From positions 1 through 64,000 of the forward strand of contig NZ_NMQT01000021.1 of NCBI RefSeq assembly GCF_002234405.1: a stretch of 64,000 nucleotides of DNA, read 5' to 3'. The position numbers and the translations under genes are program-made. Positions 54,102 through 63,323 of the stretch are shown in pieces. Source of the DNA: Amycolatopsis thailandensis (lineage in GTDB: Bacteria > Actinomycetota > Actinomycetes > Mycobacteriales > Pseudonocardiaceae). The notes below the pieces were generated by a model, which was given only the letters and a program-made list of their open reading frames with translations, did no database searches and was not told the origin of the DNA. Within the stretch, counting starts at the first letter, position 1. The number at the start of each line of letters is the position of its first letter.

Positions 54102-55283
54102 ATGGCCATCGACGTCGCCGCCCTCCGGCTCCAGTTCCCTTCCCTCGCCGACGGAACCGCCTTCTTCGACGGACCCGCGGGTACCCAGACACCCCGGCCC
54201 GTCGCCGACGCCATCGCCGGGACCCTGACCGCTCCACTGTCGAACCGGGGCAAGGTCAGCCCGTCCGAACTCAACGCGGAGAACGCCGTCACCGGTTTCC
54301 GTGCCGCTTACGGCGACTTCCTCGGCGTGCCCGCCGAAGGTGTCGTCCACGGCCGCAGCGCCACCCAACTGACGTACGACTTTTCCCGTCACCTGGCCAA
54401 GAACTGGCGCGAGGGCGACGAGATCGTCGTCAGCCGTCTCGATCACGACGCCAACGTCCGGCCCTGGGTCCAGGCCGCCGAACGGGCCGGGATGACCGTC
54501 CGCTGGCTCGACATCGACCCGGAAACGACCGAACTCGACCTCGATTCCCTCGTGCTCACCGAGAAGACCAGGCTGGTCGCGGTCACGGCGGCCTCGAACG
54601 TCCTCGGCACCAAGCCGCCGATCCGCCGGATCGCCGATCTCGCGCACGACGCCGGGGCGCTGGTCTTCGTGGACGGCGTGCATTACGCCGCCCACGATCT
54701 GGTGGACGTTCCCGCGCTGGGAGCGGACTTCTTCGTCTGCTCGCCGTACAAGTTCCTCGGCCCGCACTGCGGGGTGCTCGGCGCGTCGCCGTCCCTGCTC
54801 GAAACCGTCGAGCCGGACAAGCTCATGCCGTCGCCGGACACCGTGCCCGAACGCTTCGAATTCGGCACGCTGCCTTACGAAATCCTCGCGGGCGCGACGG
54901 CCGCGGTGGACTTCCTCGCCGCCATCGACCCGGGAGCGGGCGAATCACGCCGGGAACGGCTGACGAACTCGCTGAACTCCTTGCACGACCACGAAATCAC
55001 ACTGCGTGCCAAATTGGAGAAGGGGCTGGGAGACGCCGTCACCGTCCACTGCAAGGCGGCCGACCGGACCCCGACGCTCTTGATGAGCCTCGGTGGCCGC
55101 GAGCGCGAGGCGCAACGGCATCTCGCCGATCGGAAGATCGTCGCCCCGGCGGGGTCCTTCTACGCCTACGAGGTCTTCGCGGCCTTGAAGCTGGAGGACC
55201 CGGCGCTCCGTGTCGGGCTCGCGCCGTACACCAGTGTGGAGGACGTCGACAGGTTGCTGGACGGGCTGTCGGCTTTCGGGTGA
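54102..55283 (+). CDS. PLP-dependent cysteine desulfurase-like protein
   Basis: 393-residue class V aminotransferase-fold enzyme. The PLP lysine is in CSPYKFLGPH, with ASNVLGT, VFVDGVHYAAHD (PLP-binding Asp and His) upstream. The start FFDGPAGTQTPRPVADA is typical of SufS-like proteins that act alone. No suf/isc genes are adjacent, so it may be a selenocysteine lyase or unspecialised homologue. ATG 54102 after a terminator. GTGAAGGCC-type palindromes follow it. Confidence 0.9.
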   Translation: MAIDVAALRLQFPSLADGTAFFDGPAGTQTPRPVADAIAGTLTAPLSNRGKVSPSELNAENAVTGFRAAYGDFLGVPAEGVVHGRSATQLTYDFSRHLAKNWREGDEIVVSRLDHDANVRPWVQAAERAGMTVRWLDIDPETTELDLDSLVLTEKTRLVAVTAASNVLGTKPPIRRIADLAHDAGALVFVDGVHYAAHDLVDVPALGADFFVCSPYKFLGPHCGVLGASPSLLETVEPDKLMPSPDTVPERFEFGTLPYEILAGATAAVDFLAAIDPGAGESRRERLTNSLNSLHDHEITLRAKLEKGLGDAVTVHCKAADRTPTLLMSLGGREREAQRHLADRKIVAPAGSFYAYEVFAALKLEDPALRVGLAPYTSVEDVDRLLDGLSAFG

Positions 55284-55379
55284 CCACAGTGGACAGTCGG
55301 GCGCTTTCATGGCTTGGGCCTTCACGCACCCCGGCCGTGGCGTGTGGGGTTTCTGGGGCTCTTGAGGTAATCCGGTTGT

Positions 55380-55615
55380 CCGTGAAGGGCCCCTTGAGGG
55401 ACCCAAAGTCCGTGAAGGCCTCCTTCACTACCTTGAGGGTAGGTAAGGAGGCCTTCACGGACTTACGCCCACGCGAGCCGGCCCCAGGACGAGCCCAAGT
55501 GATAGCAAGGGTCCCTTGCTATCACTTCTCTCAACATTGAGACAAGCGATAGCAAGGGACCCTTGCTCACGTTGCTTAGCACGCTAACTAACGGGAGCAA
55601 AGGTCCCTTGCTCCC
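55380..55615. repeat. Cluster of dispersed palindromes
   Basis: Downstream of the PLP enzyme. Contains a damaged GTGAAGGGCCCCTT half (55380-55399); a full GTGAAGGCC palindrome with 20-bp arms (55406-55425 and 55445-55464); and three AGCAAGGG-type palindromes: 55499-55525 (13-bp perfect arms, one-base centre), 55551-55567, and 55593-55615 (nearly the 10797 copy). A TCTCAA-CA-TTGAGA palindrome lies at 55528-55541. About 480 bases here hold no gene. Confidence 0.85.
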
Positions 55616-55764
55616 CCGCGAGGACCGGCGCGAGCCTTTGTCTTCCCCTCGATCACAAGATCGAGCGGGAGACCTTGTGATCGGTCCCATGGACCTACGG
55701 TGACCGGACCGACACTCTGGGAAGGGAACGTCGCGGGCAACGGGGCCCGGGGCCGAACGGGACG

Positions 55765-56601
55765 GTGACCAGGATGGCGGGATTTCGCGCACGGACACTC
55801 ATCGCCGGGATGGTCGCGCTCGCGGCCGTGGGCATCGCCCCCGCCGCGACGGCCGCGACCGTCAGCGCGGATCCATGGAGTGCACCGGGGCCCTTCGCGG
55901 TGACCGTCGAGGCTCTCGACGGCACGCACACCGTGTACCGGCCTTCGCGGCTGGAGAAACACCCGGTGATCTTGTGGGGCAACGGAACCGGCGCGAACCC
56001 GAAGATCTACGACGGCCTGTTGCGTCATCTCGCTTCGCACGGTTTCGTGGTCGCGGCGGCCGACACGCCGAACGCGGGCTCCGGCGCGGAGATGCTGGCC
56101 GGGGCCACGACCTTGATCGCCGAGAACTCCCGCCCCGGCAGTCCTTACCAGGGGAAGATCGACACCGCGCACATCGGCGCCACCGGCCACTCCCAAGGCG
56201 GCGGCGGGGCGATCGCCGCCGGAGCGGATCCGCGCGTCACCACCACGATCCCGATCGAGCCGGGCCCACAGGGCTCCGCCGCGGCCTTGAAGGGGCCGGC
56301 TTTCTTCCTCGGGGGCCAGTTCGACACCATCGTCGTTCCCGCGCTGCTCGTCATCCCGCGCTACCGCCTCGCGAGTCAGGTGCCCGCGATCTACGGCGAA
56401 CTCGCCGGGGCCACCCACTTCACGCCCGTGGGTGACGGCGGCGGATTCCGCGGCGCGATCACCGCCTGGTTCCGGTTCTGGCTCTCCGGCGACGAGCGGG
56501 CCCGGGCGGAGTTCTTCGGCCCTTCCTGCGGACTGTGCCGGGACGGGGCGTGGTCCGACGTCCGGCGCAACGCGAAGGCTTCGGCGATTCCGGGAGCTTG
56601 A
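55765..56601 (+). CDS. Secreted alpha/beta hydrolase
   Basis: 278 residues. A signal peptide (ARTLIAGMVALAAVGIAPAATA) precedes a dienelactone-hydrolase/cutinase-like fold: VILWGNGTGANPKIYDGLLR, then the nucleophile Ser143 in GATGHSQGGGGAI. GTG 55765 used; ATG 55774 is also possible. Two Cys near the end (GPSCGLCRDG) may form a disulfide. Substrate could be a polyester or ester; not determinable. Confidence 0.85.
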   Translation: MTRMAGFRARTLIAGMVALAAVGIAPAATAATVSADPWSAPGPFAVTVEALDGTHTVYRPSRLEKHPVILWGNGTGANPKIYDGLLRHLASHGFVVAAADTPNAGSGAEMLAGATTLIAENSRPGSPYQGKIDTAHIGATGHSQGGGGAIAAGADPRVTTTIPIEPGPQGSAAALKGPAFFLGGQFDTIVVPALLVIPRYRLASQVPAIYGELAGATHFTPVGDGGGFRGAITAWFRFWLSGDERARAEFFGPSCGLCRDGAWSDVRRNAKASAIPGA

Positions 56602-56669
56602 TCGCCGGTTCTTGTCGGTGCTCCGGGTTAGGGTCTGCCACAGCAGCCTGACCTGGAGGGATACCCGTC

Positions 56670-57224
56670 ATGACCACTCTCGACAACCGGCCGAACACCG
56701 CGCTCCTGGTCGTCGACGTCCAGAACGGCGTCGTCGACGAGGGCCACGAACGCGACGCCGTGGTCGCGAACATCGGCGGCCTCGTCGGCAGGGCGCGGAA
56801 GGAAGGCGTCCCGGTCGTCTGGGTGCAGCATTCCGACGAGGAGCTCGTGCACGGGAGCGAAGAATGGCGCATCGTCGGCGAGCTCGCTCCCGAGGAAGCC
56901 GAGCCGCGCGTCGACAAGTCCTACGGAGACTCCTTCGAGGACACCGATCTGGAGAAGGTGCTGGCCGAACGTGGCGTCGGGCGGCTCGTGGTCGTCGGGG
57001 CGGAGACCGACGCCTGCATCCGCTCGACGTTGCACGGTGCCCTGGTCCGCGGGTATGACGCGACGCTGGTCGGCGACGCGCATACGACGGTGGACAAGTC
57101 GGAATGGGGAGCGCCGAAGCCGGATCAGGTCATCGCGCACACGAACCTGTACTGGCGCTACCAGGTCGCGCCGGGCCGGAAGGGAGGCACGGTCACGAGC
57201 GAAGACGTCGATTTCAGCGGCTGA
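56670..57224 (+). CDS. Cysteine hydrolase, isochorismatase family
   Basis: 184 residues with the complete triad: D16 (LLVVDVQNGV), K83 (VDKSYGDSF) and C116 (AETDACIRST). The cis-peptide-bearing VVVGAETDAC strand is typical of nicotinamidase/isochorismatase-like hydrolases; the substrate is unknown. ATG 56670 after GGAGGGAT. Convergent with the SpoIIE phosphatase. Confidence 0.92.
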   Translation: MTTLDNRPNTALLVVDVQNGVVDEGHERDAVVANIGGLVGRARKEGVPVVWVQHSDEELVHGSEEWRIVGELAPEEAEPRVDKSYGDSFEDTDLEKVLAERGVGRLVVVGAETDACIRSTLHGALVRGYDATLVGDAHTTVDKSEWGAPKPDQVIAHTNLYWRYQVAPGRKGGTVTSEDVDFSG

Positions 57225-57230
57225 ACAGGC

Positions 57231-58658
57231 TCAGACGTGGCTTGACCAGTGAGCGATCAGCAGACCGGCGTCGCCGGCGAAACCGTTGTGGCAGTGAGAC
57301 TTCGCCGCCTGTAGTACGCGCCGGACGGTTTCGGACGGCACATGCCCGGCATGGGCGTCCAGGGAACCGGTGAGCGCGAAACGCGTGCCGTCGGCGTCGC
57401 GCGCGTCCGAGAGGCCAGCGGTGTGCAGGGCCAGGAGATGCCCTGGCCTCAGCCGGGTGGTCGTGATCCGGCCGGGCGGCCCGGCGCCGAGCGGTGGGCG
57501 GCGGTCACTGTCCACTGTGGTCTCTTCGTGGGCGGCGCCGAAGACGAGCGGGGGTTCGCCGCCCGCCTGGAGATAGCGCAGGGTGCCGTCGGCCAGGTTC
57601 AGTTCGGCCAGCGTGCCGCGTACCAGTGCGCCGCCGCTGAACTGCGCCGACAGCGCTGTGCCGATGGCGGCCTCTTGGTCCCGCAGTCCGCGACCCTCGC
57701 GGCGAGCGGATCGGCAAGCCGCGAGCGCGGCGGTGACCATCAGGCCCGCGTGCGGGGCTTCGCGGCCCGCGTCGAAGATCGCCAGCCACGCCGTCGTCTC
57801 GGAAAGGGCGTAGTCGAAGGCGGCGCCGCGAAGGTCGTGGACGGGCTCGAAACCGCCCGCCACCGAGACGTCCCGCGTCGCCGCGGCCGACGGCGGCAGA
57901 TTCTGCCGGAGCAGCTCCGCGGTGGGGCTGGACGGTCGTTGCCGCAGCAGCGTGTCGAGGCCGTCGCCGTACCTTCGCGCCTCGGCGAGGAGGCGGCCGG
58001 ACAGTGACGCGAGCCATCGGCACTGGGTTCGCAGGGCGGGGTCGGAAAGGTCGGTGTCCGCGTCTGCTTTGACTTCGAGCACGCCCAGACGTTCGTCGCT
58101 GTCCAGCAGCACGGTCCACAGCCGCGCCCCTTCCGGCTCGCCGGCGGGCAGGGTGTCGGCGTGCCGGTATGCGCGCCCGGCGGTACTGGCCTCGACGGCC
58201 AGCGGTACCCGATCGGGTGCCGACCCGTCGGGAAGCGGGATGAGCTGCCGCTGGTCGTCGTCGACGAGGTAGACGGCGACCTCCAGGTCCAGTGCCCGGC
58301 CCGCCGCGGCGATGATCTCCGGCAAGCGCTCCGGCGGGGTCCGGCGGGCGCCGTCGAGAAGTCCCACCAGCGCGGCCAAGGGACCGCGAGGACGGGTGTT
58401 CTCCCCGGCCGCGCGGCTGTACGGCGCTTGGCGTACGCCGGAGACCTCTTCGAGCCGCTCGTTGACCGCGTGCGCCACCATGTCGCGCTGAATCCTGGGC
58501 AAGGGGACCAGCCCTTGCAGGAACGCCTCCAGTTCGAGCTCGCTGACGTCGCCGCCCAGCGCGAAGTACCGCAGCCACAGCTGTTCCAGGGTGAGCCCTG
58601 TCCGCGCGAAGCACGCCGCGACGATCCTGCGTTGCTCCTCTGCCTGGAGCGAGGCCAC
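57231..58658 (-). CDS. SpoIIE-type PP2C phosphatase with sensor region
   Basis: 475 residues: a helical head (ASLQAEEQRRIVAACFARTG), a GAF-like middle (about 130-260), and a C-terminal SpoIIE/PP2C domain with IFDAGREAPHAGLM, LNLADGTLRYLQAGGEPPLV and LGAGPPGRITTTRLRPGHLLALHTAGL in parts. Such phosphatases act on anti-sigma-factor antagonists in actinobacterial stress responses. GTG 58658 chosen: GGGGGTGATC lies upstream. Divergent from a GAF-ANTAR relic. Confidence 0.88.
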   Translation of the reverse strand: MASLQAEEQRRIVAACFARTGLTLEQLWLRYFALGGDVSELELEAFLQGLVPLPRIQRDMVAHAVNERLEEVSGVRQAPYSRAAGENTRPRGPLAALVGLLDGARRTPPERLPEIIAAAGRALDLEVAVYLVDDDQRQLIPLPDGSAPDRVPLAVEASTAGRAYRHADTLPAGEPEGARLWTVLLDSDERLGVLEVKADADTDLSDPALRTQCRWLASLSGRLLAEARRYGDGLDTLLRQRPSSPTAELLRQNLPPSAAATRDVSVAGGFEPVHDLRGAAFDYALSETTAWLAIFDAGREAPHAGLMVTAALAACRSARREGRGLRDQEAAIGTALSAQFSGGALVRGTLAELNLADGTLRYLQAGGEPPLVFGAAHEETTVDSDRRPPLGAGPPGRITTTRLRPGHLLALHTAGLSDARDADGTRFALTGSLDAHAGHVPSETVRRVLQAAKSHCHNGFAGDAGLLIAHWSSHV

Positions 58659-58774
58659 GGTGATCACCCCCGAGGTTCTCGGCAACGTGAGTTCTGGGTA
58701 CCAACCCACGCCCTGGGTGAAACATGAGCGGGCAGCCGAATGGGTACTTCGCCCGGGAGAGGGCAGGAGGCGCC

Positions 58775-59260
58775 ATGAACCGATCGAAGCCGGCGGGCGT
58801 GCTGCCGCTCGACGAGGTGTCCGTCACCCTACTGCACGACGGTCACCCGCACACAGCCGTCGCGACCGCGAGAGCGTCGTCGTACTCGATCACGACCAGT
58901 ACCACCTGAGGAACGGTCCCTGCCTGGAGGCGGGCGGCGCCGGGGAGATCGTGCGGGTCGCGGGCCGGTTTCGCCGGCTTTTGGCCGCGCCGTTGTCGGT
59001 GAGCGAGAACCTCGTGCGCTATGTCGACGCCAGGACGACGATCGGGCAGTCGCGGACCGCGCTGACTTCCAGGGCCGTCATCGACCAGGCCAAAGGCGTG
59101 CTCATGGCCGTGCGCCGGGTCGACGAGGACGAAGGCGTTCTCGTCGCTGGTGGTCCAGTCCCAGCGGGAGAACGTCAGGTTACGCCAGGTGGCGGAACGG
59201 TTCATCGACGGCGTGACCGGAAGAGGCGATCCGGGACGGGTCGAACGTGGGTCGCGGTAG
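58775..59260 (+). pseudogene. GAF-ANTAR regulator remnant with two frameshifts
   Basis: From ATG 58775 (AGGAGG just upstream) one frame reads a GAF piece (VSVTLLHDGHPHTAVAT). Near 58860-58885 the coding sense moves to another frame (VVVLDHDQYHLRNGPCLEAG, ENLVRYVDARTTI, SRAVIDQAKGVLMAVRRVDEDE). Near 59131-59140 it moves to a third (VQSQRENVRLRQVAERFIDG) and ends at TAG 59260. Joined, these form an ANTAR domain. An intact paralogue follows at 59362. Confidence 0.85.
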
Positions 59261-59361
59261 GCGGGGTGATCGCACTCGGCTAAGGTCGGCTTCCGAAAGC
59301 GGTTCTGAGCGTTGAGAAGTTAGCGCCGATCCGCCGGTAACCGGGTTGGTTGCGGCGGTTG

Positions 59362-60267
59362 ATGGTGCGCGCTCGGCGCCGGTTCTCGCCGGTGACTCCC
59401 GTGGTGCATCACGCCGATGTGCAGAAGTGGGAGAGGCGGGCTTTGGCCGATGAAGTCGACTGGCAGCAGGACAAGAACCGATTCGTCGAGGATGTCGGCG
59501 ACGGCGACCTGCCGGTGATCTCCGAGAACGGCGCTCGGCTCATCGCCGGGCCACTGGTTAAGCAGTTCGTGTCCCTGACCAGGGCGTTGCTGGATTCAGG
59601 TTCGGTCGCCGCGGTACTCGAACGGGTGGTCTTCGCGACGCGGGACCTGGTGCCGGGCGCGGATCTGGTGAGCGTCACCCTCCTCGATCCCGACGGCGGG
59701 TTCCACACGCCGGTGGGGACCGACGAGATCGCCGGCGAGCTGGACCAGTTGCAGTACCAGTACGGCGAAGGCGCCTGTGTCGAAGCGGCGCGCGTTTCGG
59801 GACCGGCGGCGGCCTTCAGCGACAACCTCGCCGAAGACGCCCGCTGGCCGCGTTTCGGCCCGGCCGCCGCGTCGCTGGGTTTCCACTCGCTGGTTTCGAC
59901 GGCTCTGCTGCCGGACTCGTCGAGTTCGGAACTTTCCGGGGCGCTGAACGTGTACTCGCGTCGTCCGCACGGCATCGCGAGGCCCGACCGCGACGTGCTG
60001 TTGCTGCTGGCGACGCACGCGTCGCTGGCGCTGGCGACCACGCACGCGGTCACCCGCGGTCAGCTCCAGGAGGAGCAGCTCCAGCAGGCGCTGGACAGCA
60101 GGGACGCGATCGGGCAGGCCAAGGGCATCCTGATGGCGCGCCGCGGGATCGACGCGGCGGAGGCGTTCGAGGTGCTGCGGCACACGTCGCAGAACATGAA
60201 CATCAAACTCCGGGAACTGGCGGAGATGCTGTCCAAGCGGCATGCGGAACTGGAATTGCCCGACTGA
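59362..60267 (+). CDS. GAF and ANTAR domain protein
   Basis: 301 residues: a GAF-like sensor (LVSVTLLDPDGGFHTPVGTD, then YGEGACVEAARVSG and FSDNLAEDARWP), and a C-terminal ANTAR RNA-binding domain (RDAIGQAKGILMARRGIDAAEAF, LRELAEMLSK). ANTAR proteins bind paired hairpins and antiterminate. ATG 59362 preferred; TTG 59350 is upstream in frame. Lies beside a broken paralogue and the SpoIIE phosphatase, all stress-linked families. Confidence 0.9.
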   Translation: MVRARRRFSPVTPVVHHADVQKWERRALADEVDWQQDKNRFVEDVGDGDLPVISENGARLIAGPLVKQFVSLTRALLDSGSVAAVLERVVFATRDLVPGADLVSVTLLDPDGGFHTPVGTDEIAGELDQLQYQYGEGACVEAARVSGPAAAFSDNLAEDARWPRFGPAAASLGFHSLVSTALLPDSSSSELSGALNVYSRRPHGIARPDRDVLLLLATHASLALATTHAVTRGQLQEEQLQQALDSRDAIGQAKGILMARRGIDAAEAFEVLRHTSQNMNIKLRELAEMLSKRHAELELPD

Positions 60268-60295
60268 ACAGGCCATCGCCACTACGATCGCGATC

Positions 60296-61159
60296 ATGGC
60301 TTTCGGTGAGCTGGAGTTGTCGCGGACGTACGAGTGGCGTGGCCGTTCGGTGGCGTGGGAACGCCTCGGCGAAGGCGCCCCGGTGGTGCTGTGCCACGGG
60401 ACACCGTGGTCGGCCCAGCTGTGGGCGCCTTTCGCGCGAGCGCTCAGCGAGGAGTTCGCCGTCCACGTCTGGGACATGCCGGGGTACGGCCGCTCGTCGA
60501 AGGAAGCCGGTCACGACGTCGATCTCGGCACGCAGGGCGAACTCTTCGCCGACCTCCTCGGGCATTGGGGGCTGACTGCCCCGCACGTGATCGCCCACGA
60601 CTACGGCGGGGCCGTTTCACTGCGGGCGAAGCTGCTGCACGGCGCCGAATACGCCTCGCTCGCCCTGGTGGACGTCGTCGCGTTGCGGCCATGGGGATCG
60701 GAGTTCTTCCGGCTCGTCGCGGAGAACGCCGAGGTCTTCCAGGCGCAGCCCCCGACCGTGCACAGAGGCGCCCTGGAGTCCTACATCGGCACGGCCTCCC
60801 ATCGTGGTCTCACCCGCGCGCAACTGGACACGCTGACCGGGCCGTGGCTGGACACGGCGGGGCAACGCGCCTTCTACCGGCAGATCGCCGAGGCGGACGT
60901 CCGGTACACCGACGAGATCCAGGACCGCTATCCCGAACTCGCGTTGCCGGTGAAGGTGATCTGGGGTGCGGACGACACGTGGATCCCGGTGGACCGGGCG
61001 GAACAGCTCGCGAACGCTATTCCCGGCGCCCTCCTCGACGTCATTCCGGACGCCGGGCATCTGATCCAGTTCGACGCGCCGGTCGAACTGGCCTTTTCCC
61101 TGCATCGGTGGCTCACCGCGGAAGTGGGCCGGTGGGGACCCGCCGGGAGCGGACGCTGA
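60296..61159 (+). CDS. Alpha/beta hydrolase with Asp nucleophile
   Basis: 287 residues. The nucleophile elbow is AHDYGG, so the nucleophile is D102, as in epoxide hydrolases and haloalkane dehalogenases, not Ser. HGTPW (34-38) is the oxyanion region, and H255 in PDAGHLIQFD the catalytic His; GADDTW (about 224-229) holds a further Asp. A cap region lies between. ATG 60296. Cytoplasmic. Epoxide hydrolase or dehalogenase activity is likely; which cannot be decided. Confidence 0.88.
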   Translation: MAFGELELSRTYEWRGRSVAWERLGEGAPVVLCHGTPWSAQLWAPFARALSEEFAVHVWDMPGYGRSSKEAGHDVDLGTQGELFADLLGHWGLTAPHVIAHDYGGAVSLRAKLLHGAEYASLALVDVVALRPWGSEFFRLVAENAEVFQAQPPTVHRGALESYIGTASHRGLTRAQLDTLTGPWLDTAGQRAFYRQIAEADVRYTDEIQDRYPELALPVKVIWGADDTWIPVDRAEQLANAIPGALLDVIPDAGHLIQFDAPVELAFSLHRWLTAEVGRWGPAGSGR

Positions 61160-61196
61160 AACGCCCCGGGAAGATCAACATCGTTTCATTCGGATA

Positions 61197-61538
61197 TTAG
61201 AAGTCGTCTACGTGATATCCCGCGACGTAGGCGTTCGCGAGCAGTCCGCCGCGACATTCGGCGGTCGACGTGCCGAAGCCGACCGGAACCCAATGCCCGA
61301 CGGTGAACCACAAGGATGATCCCGAAGCGCAATGGGCGACCACCCGATAGGTTTCCGAGTGTCTCGGCAGGGAGAAGCAGGTCAGGGAAATCGCCTCGCC
61401 GAAGACGATCCCGTAGCGGTTGCTGTCGCATCCGTAGGGCGGGAACTGGCTTTCGGTCGCCGCGGAGGCCGGTGAGGCGGCCAGGAATCCGGCCGCCGAA
61501 AAGGCGGCCATGACTAAAGCGGCGATTTTCTTCTTCAT
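61197..61538 (-). CDS. Small secreted protein with four cysteines
   Basis: 113 residues. Signal peptide MKKKIAALVMAAFSAAGFLA ends at ASPASA-ATES. The mature part (about 86 residues) has four Cys (YGCDSN, LTCFSL, AHCASG, AECRGG), enough for two disulfides, and aromatic strands (SSLWFTVGHWVPVG). No family recognised. ATG 61538. Looks like a small extracellular factor; no neighbour suggests a substrate. Confidence 0.85.
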   Translation of the reverse strand: MKKKIAALVMAAFSAAGFLAASPASAATESQFPPYGCDSNRYGIVFGEAISLTCFSLPRHSETYRVVAHCASGSSLWFTVGHWVPVGFGTSTAECRGGLLANAYVAGYHVDDF

Positions 61539-61703
61539 TGCTTTCTCCCGCGGATCGTTCCCAATGGAAAGCTCAGATTAACCGCACGGAAGAATTGTCG
61601 TGAATTCATCGGGCAGGTGAAACGAGAACGCGGGCGGTGAGCCGCGCTGCTCCGAAAGAGCGTCCCCCGCCCCTCTTCTGAGTCTCGTCGCGCCTCTTTC
61701 GGC

Positions 61704-63242
61704 CTAGTGCCGCCGGTACTGCGCGGGAGACGTGAGCGTGGCCCGGTCCTCGTAGGATCCCGGCCTCCCGCGGTCGACGTGGAACGTCGTCAGGGTGCTC
61801 ACCGGCGAACGCGGGTCGCGCCGGTCGCCCACCACCCGCATGTGCGTGCTCCAGCGGCGGGGCGTGACCTCGTAGACGTCGTAGCCGTACCGGTCGCCTT
61901 CGAAGTACTTGAGGTGCGGGTTCGCCGCGCCCATCTTCGGCCCGTTGGTGGCGTTCCACTCGGGGGAGTAGGCGCCGGAGGTGACCGAGTGCGCGGTGAA
62001 CTCCGTCCCGATCACCGGGGTGGACGGATCCGCGAAGTCCGGGCGGATGTCGTCGACGAACGCGGAGTGCCAGTCGCCGGTGATCACCACGAAGTCTTCG
62101 AGGCCGCTCTGGGCCACATGGGTCAGCACCTCCTTGCGCTCGGCGAGGAAGCCGTCCCACTGGTCCGTGAACATGTAGCCACCGCCACCGGGCTTCGCCA
62201 GCTGGCTCAGCATGATCGAGTTCACCCAGCAGTGCCACGCCTCGCCCGCGCCGGTCACCTGATCCTTGAGCCAGCCCTTCTGGTCCGCGCCGAGGATCGT
62301 CCCGTCGGGCAGGTTCTGCGCCGACCGGTACTGCCGCAGATCCAAAATGGACAGATCCAGCAGATCGCCCCAGCGGCGCTGCCGGTGGATCCGCGGCGTC
62401 GAGGGGTGGTCGGGGCGCACCGGCATGTGCTCGTACCAGGCCTGGTACGCCGCCGAACGTCGGGCCTTCAGTGAAGGGGTGGTCCCGCTGTAGTCGTTGA
62501 CGACCTCGTGATCGTCCCAGGTGATGAACCAGGGGTGGGCCGCGTGGGCGTCCCGGAGCGAGGGGTCGGACTTGTAGAGCGCGTGCCGCCGCCGGTACGC
62601 CGGCAGCGTCAGCACTTCGGGGCCTTCGTGGTCGCGCAGCGGGTTCCCGCCGACCTGACCGTGCTCGTAGACGTAGTCACCGAGGTGGACGACGAAATCG
62701 AGGTCCTCGCGCGCGATCCCGGCGTGCGCCGCGTAGAAACCGTCGTGGAACGCCTGGCAGTTCGCCGAGGCGAACCGGATCCGCCGGACCGGCCCGACCG
62801 GCGCCGTGCGGGTGCGGCCGACCCGGCTGACCTTGCCGAGGGCCTGGAAGCGGTAGTAGTACTGCGAGCCCGGCTCCAGCCCGGACACCGGCACGTGCAC
62901 GCTGTGCCCGAGCCCGGCGGTGGCCGCCGTCGTCCCGCGGGCCACGCGGCGGCGGAACCCGCGATCGGTGGCGACCTCCCAGGCGACCTCGACGGTGTCG
63001 TTTAGCGGCTGCTCGAACTCCATCGGTTTCGGCGCGAGCCTGGTCCAGAGGGCGACGCCGTAGGGCACCGGGTCGCCGGACGCGACGCCGAGCGTGAACG
63101 GCGCCTCGTCCCAGGTCGCGCCCAGCGCCGCCGCGGCCTCTTCCGCCTGCGCGACCGTCATCCGCGAGCTCAACGGCCAGGCCAGCCCCAGCGCGCCGGC
63201 GGTGGCGGCACCTCGCAACAGGTCCCGGCGGTTGACGGACAT
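61704..63242 (-). CDS. phoD: Alkaline phosphatase D (PhoD), Tat-exported
   Basis: 512 residues. Twin-arginine signal SVNRRDLLRGAATAGALGLA, then a PhoD domain: ASANCQAFHDGFYAAHAGI, VVHLGDYVYEHG, FITWDDHEVVNDYSG, and FVVITGDWHSAFV, which hold the metal ligands. GAGGAG precedes ATG 63242. Cell-surface or secreted phosphomono/diesterase used under phosphate limitation; no PHO box was recognised upstream. Confidence 0.95.
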   Translation of the reverse strand: MSVNRRDLLRGAATAGALGLAWPLSSRMTVAQAEEAAAALGATWDEAPFTLGVASGDPVPYGVALWTRLAPKPMEFEQPLNDTVEVAWEVATDRGFRRRVARGTTAATAGLGHSVHVPVSGLEPGSQYYYRFQALGKVSRVGRTRTAPVGPVRRIRFASANCQAFHDGFYAAHAGIAREDLDFVVHLGDYVYEHGQVGGNPLRDHEGPEVLTLPAYRRRHALYKSDPSLRDAHAAHPWFITWDDHEVVNDYSGTTPSLKARRSAAYQAWYEHMPVRPDHPSTPRIHRQRRWGDLLDLSILDLRQYRSAQNLPDGTILGADQKGWLKDQVTGAGEAWHCWVNSIMLSQLAKPGGGGYMFTDQWDGFLAERKEVLTHVAQSGLEDFVVITGDWHSAFVDDIRPDFADPSTPVIGTEFTAHSVTSGAYSPEWNATNGPKMGAANPHLKYFEGDRYGYDVYEVTPRRWSTHMRVVGDRRDPRSPVSTLTTFHVDRGRPGSYEDRATLTSPAQYRRH

Positions 63243-63323
63243 CGGTGGTCTCCTCGGCTCGGCGGACGGCTCTCCGAGAGCGAACACCGCCGAGATGACC
63301 GGAGCCCAACACGAGGACGAACA

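Noticed and set aside
58696..58747. GGGTAC hexamers at 58696 and 58742 as SigB-type -10 boxes
   Set aside because: No matching -35 at the 14-16 base spacing.
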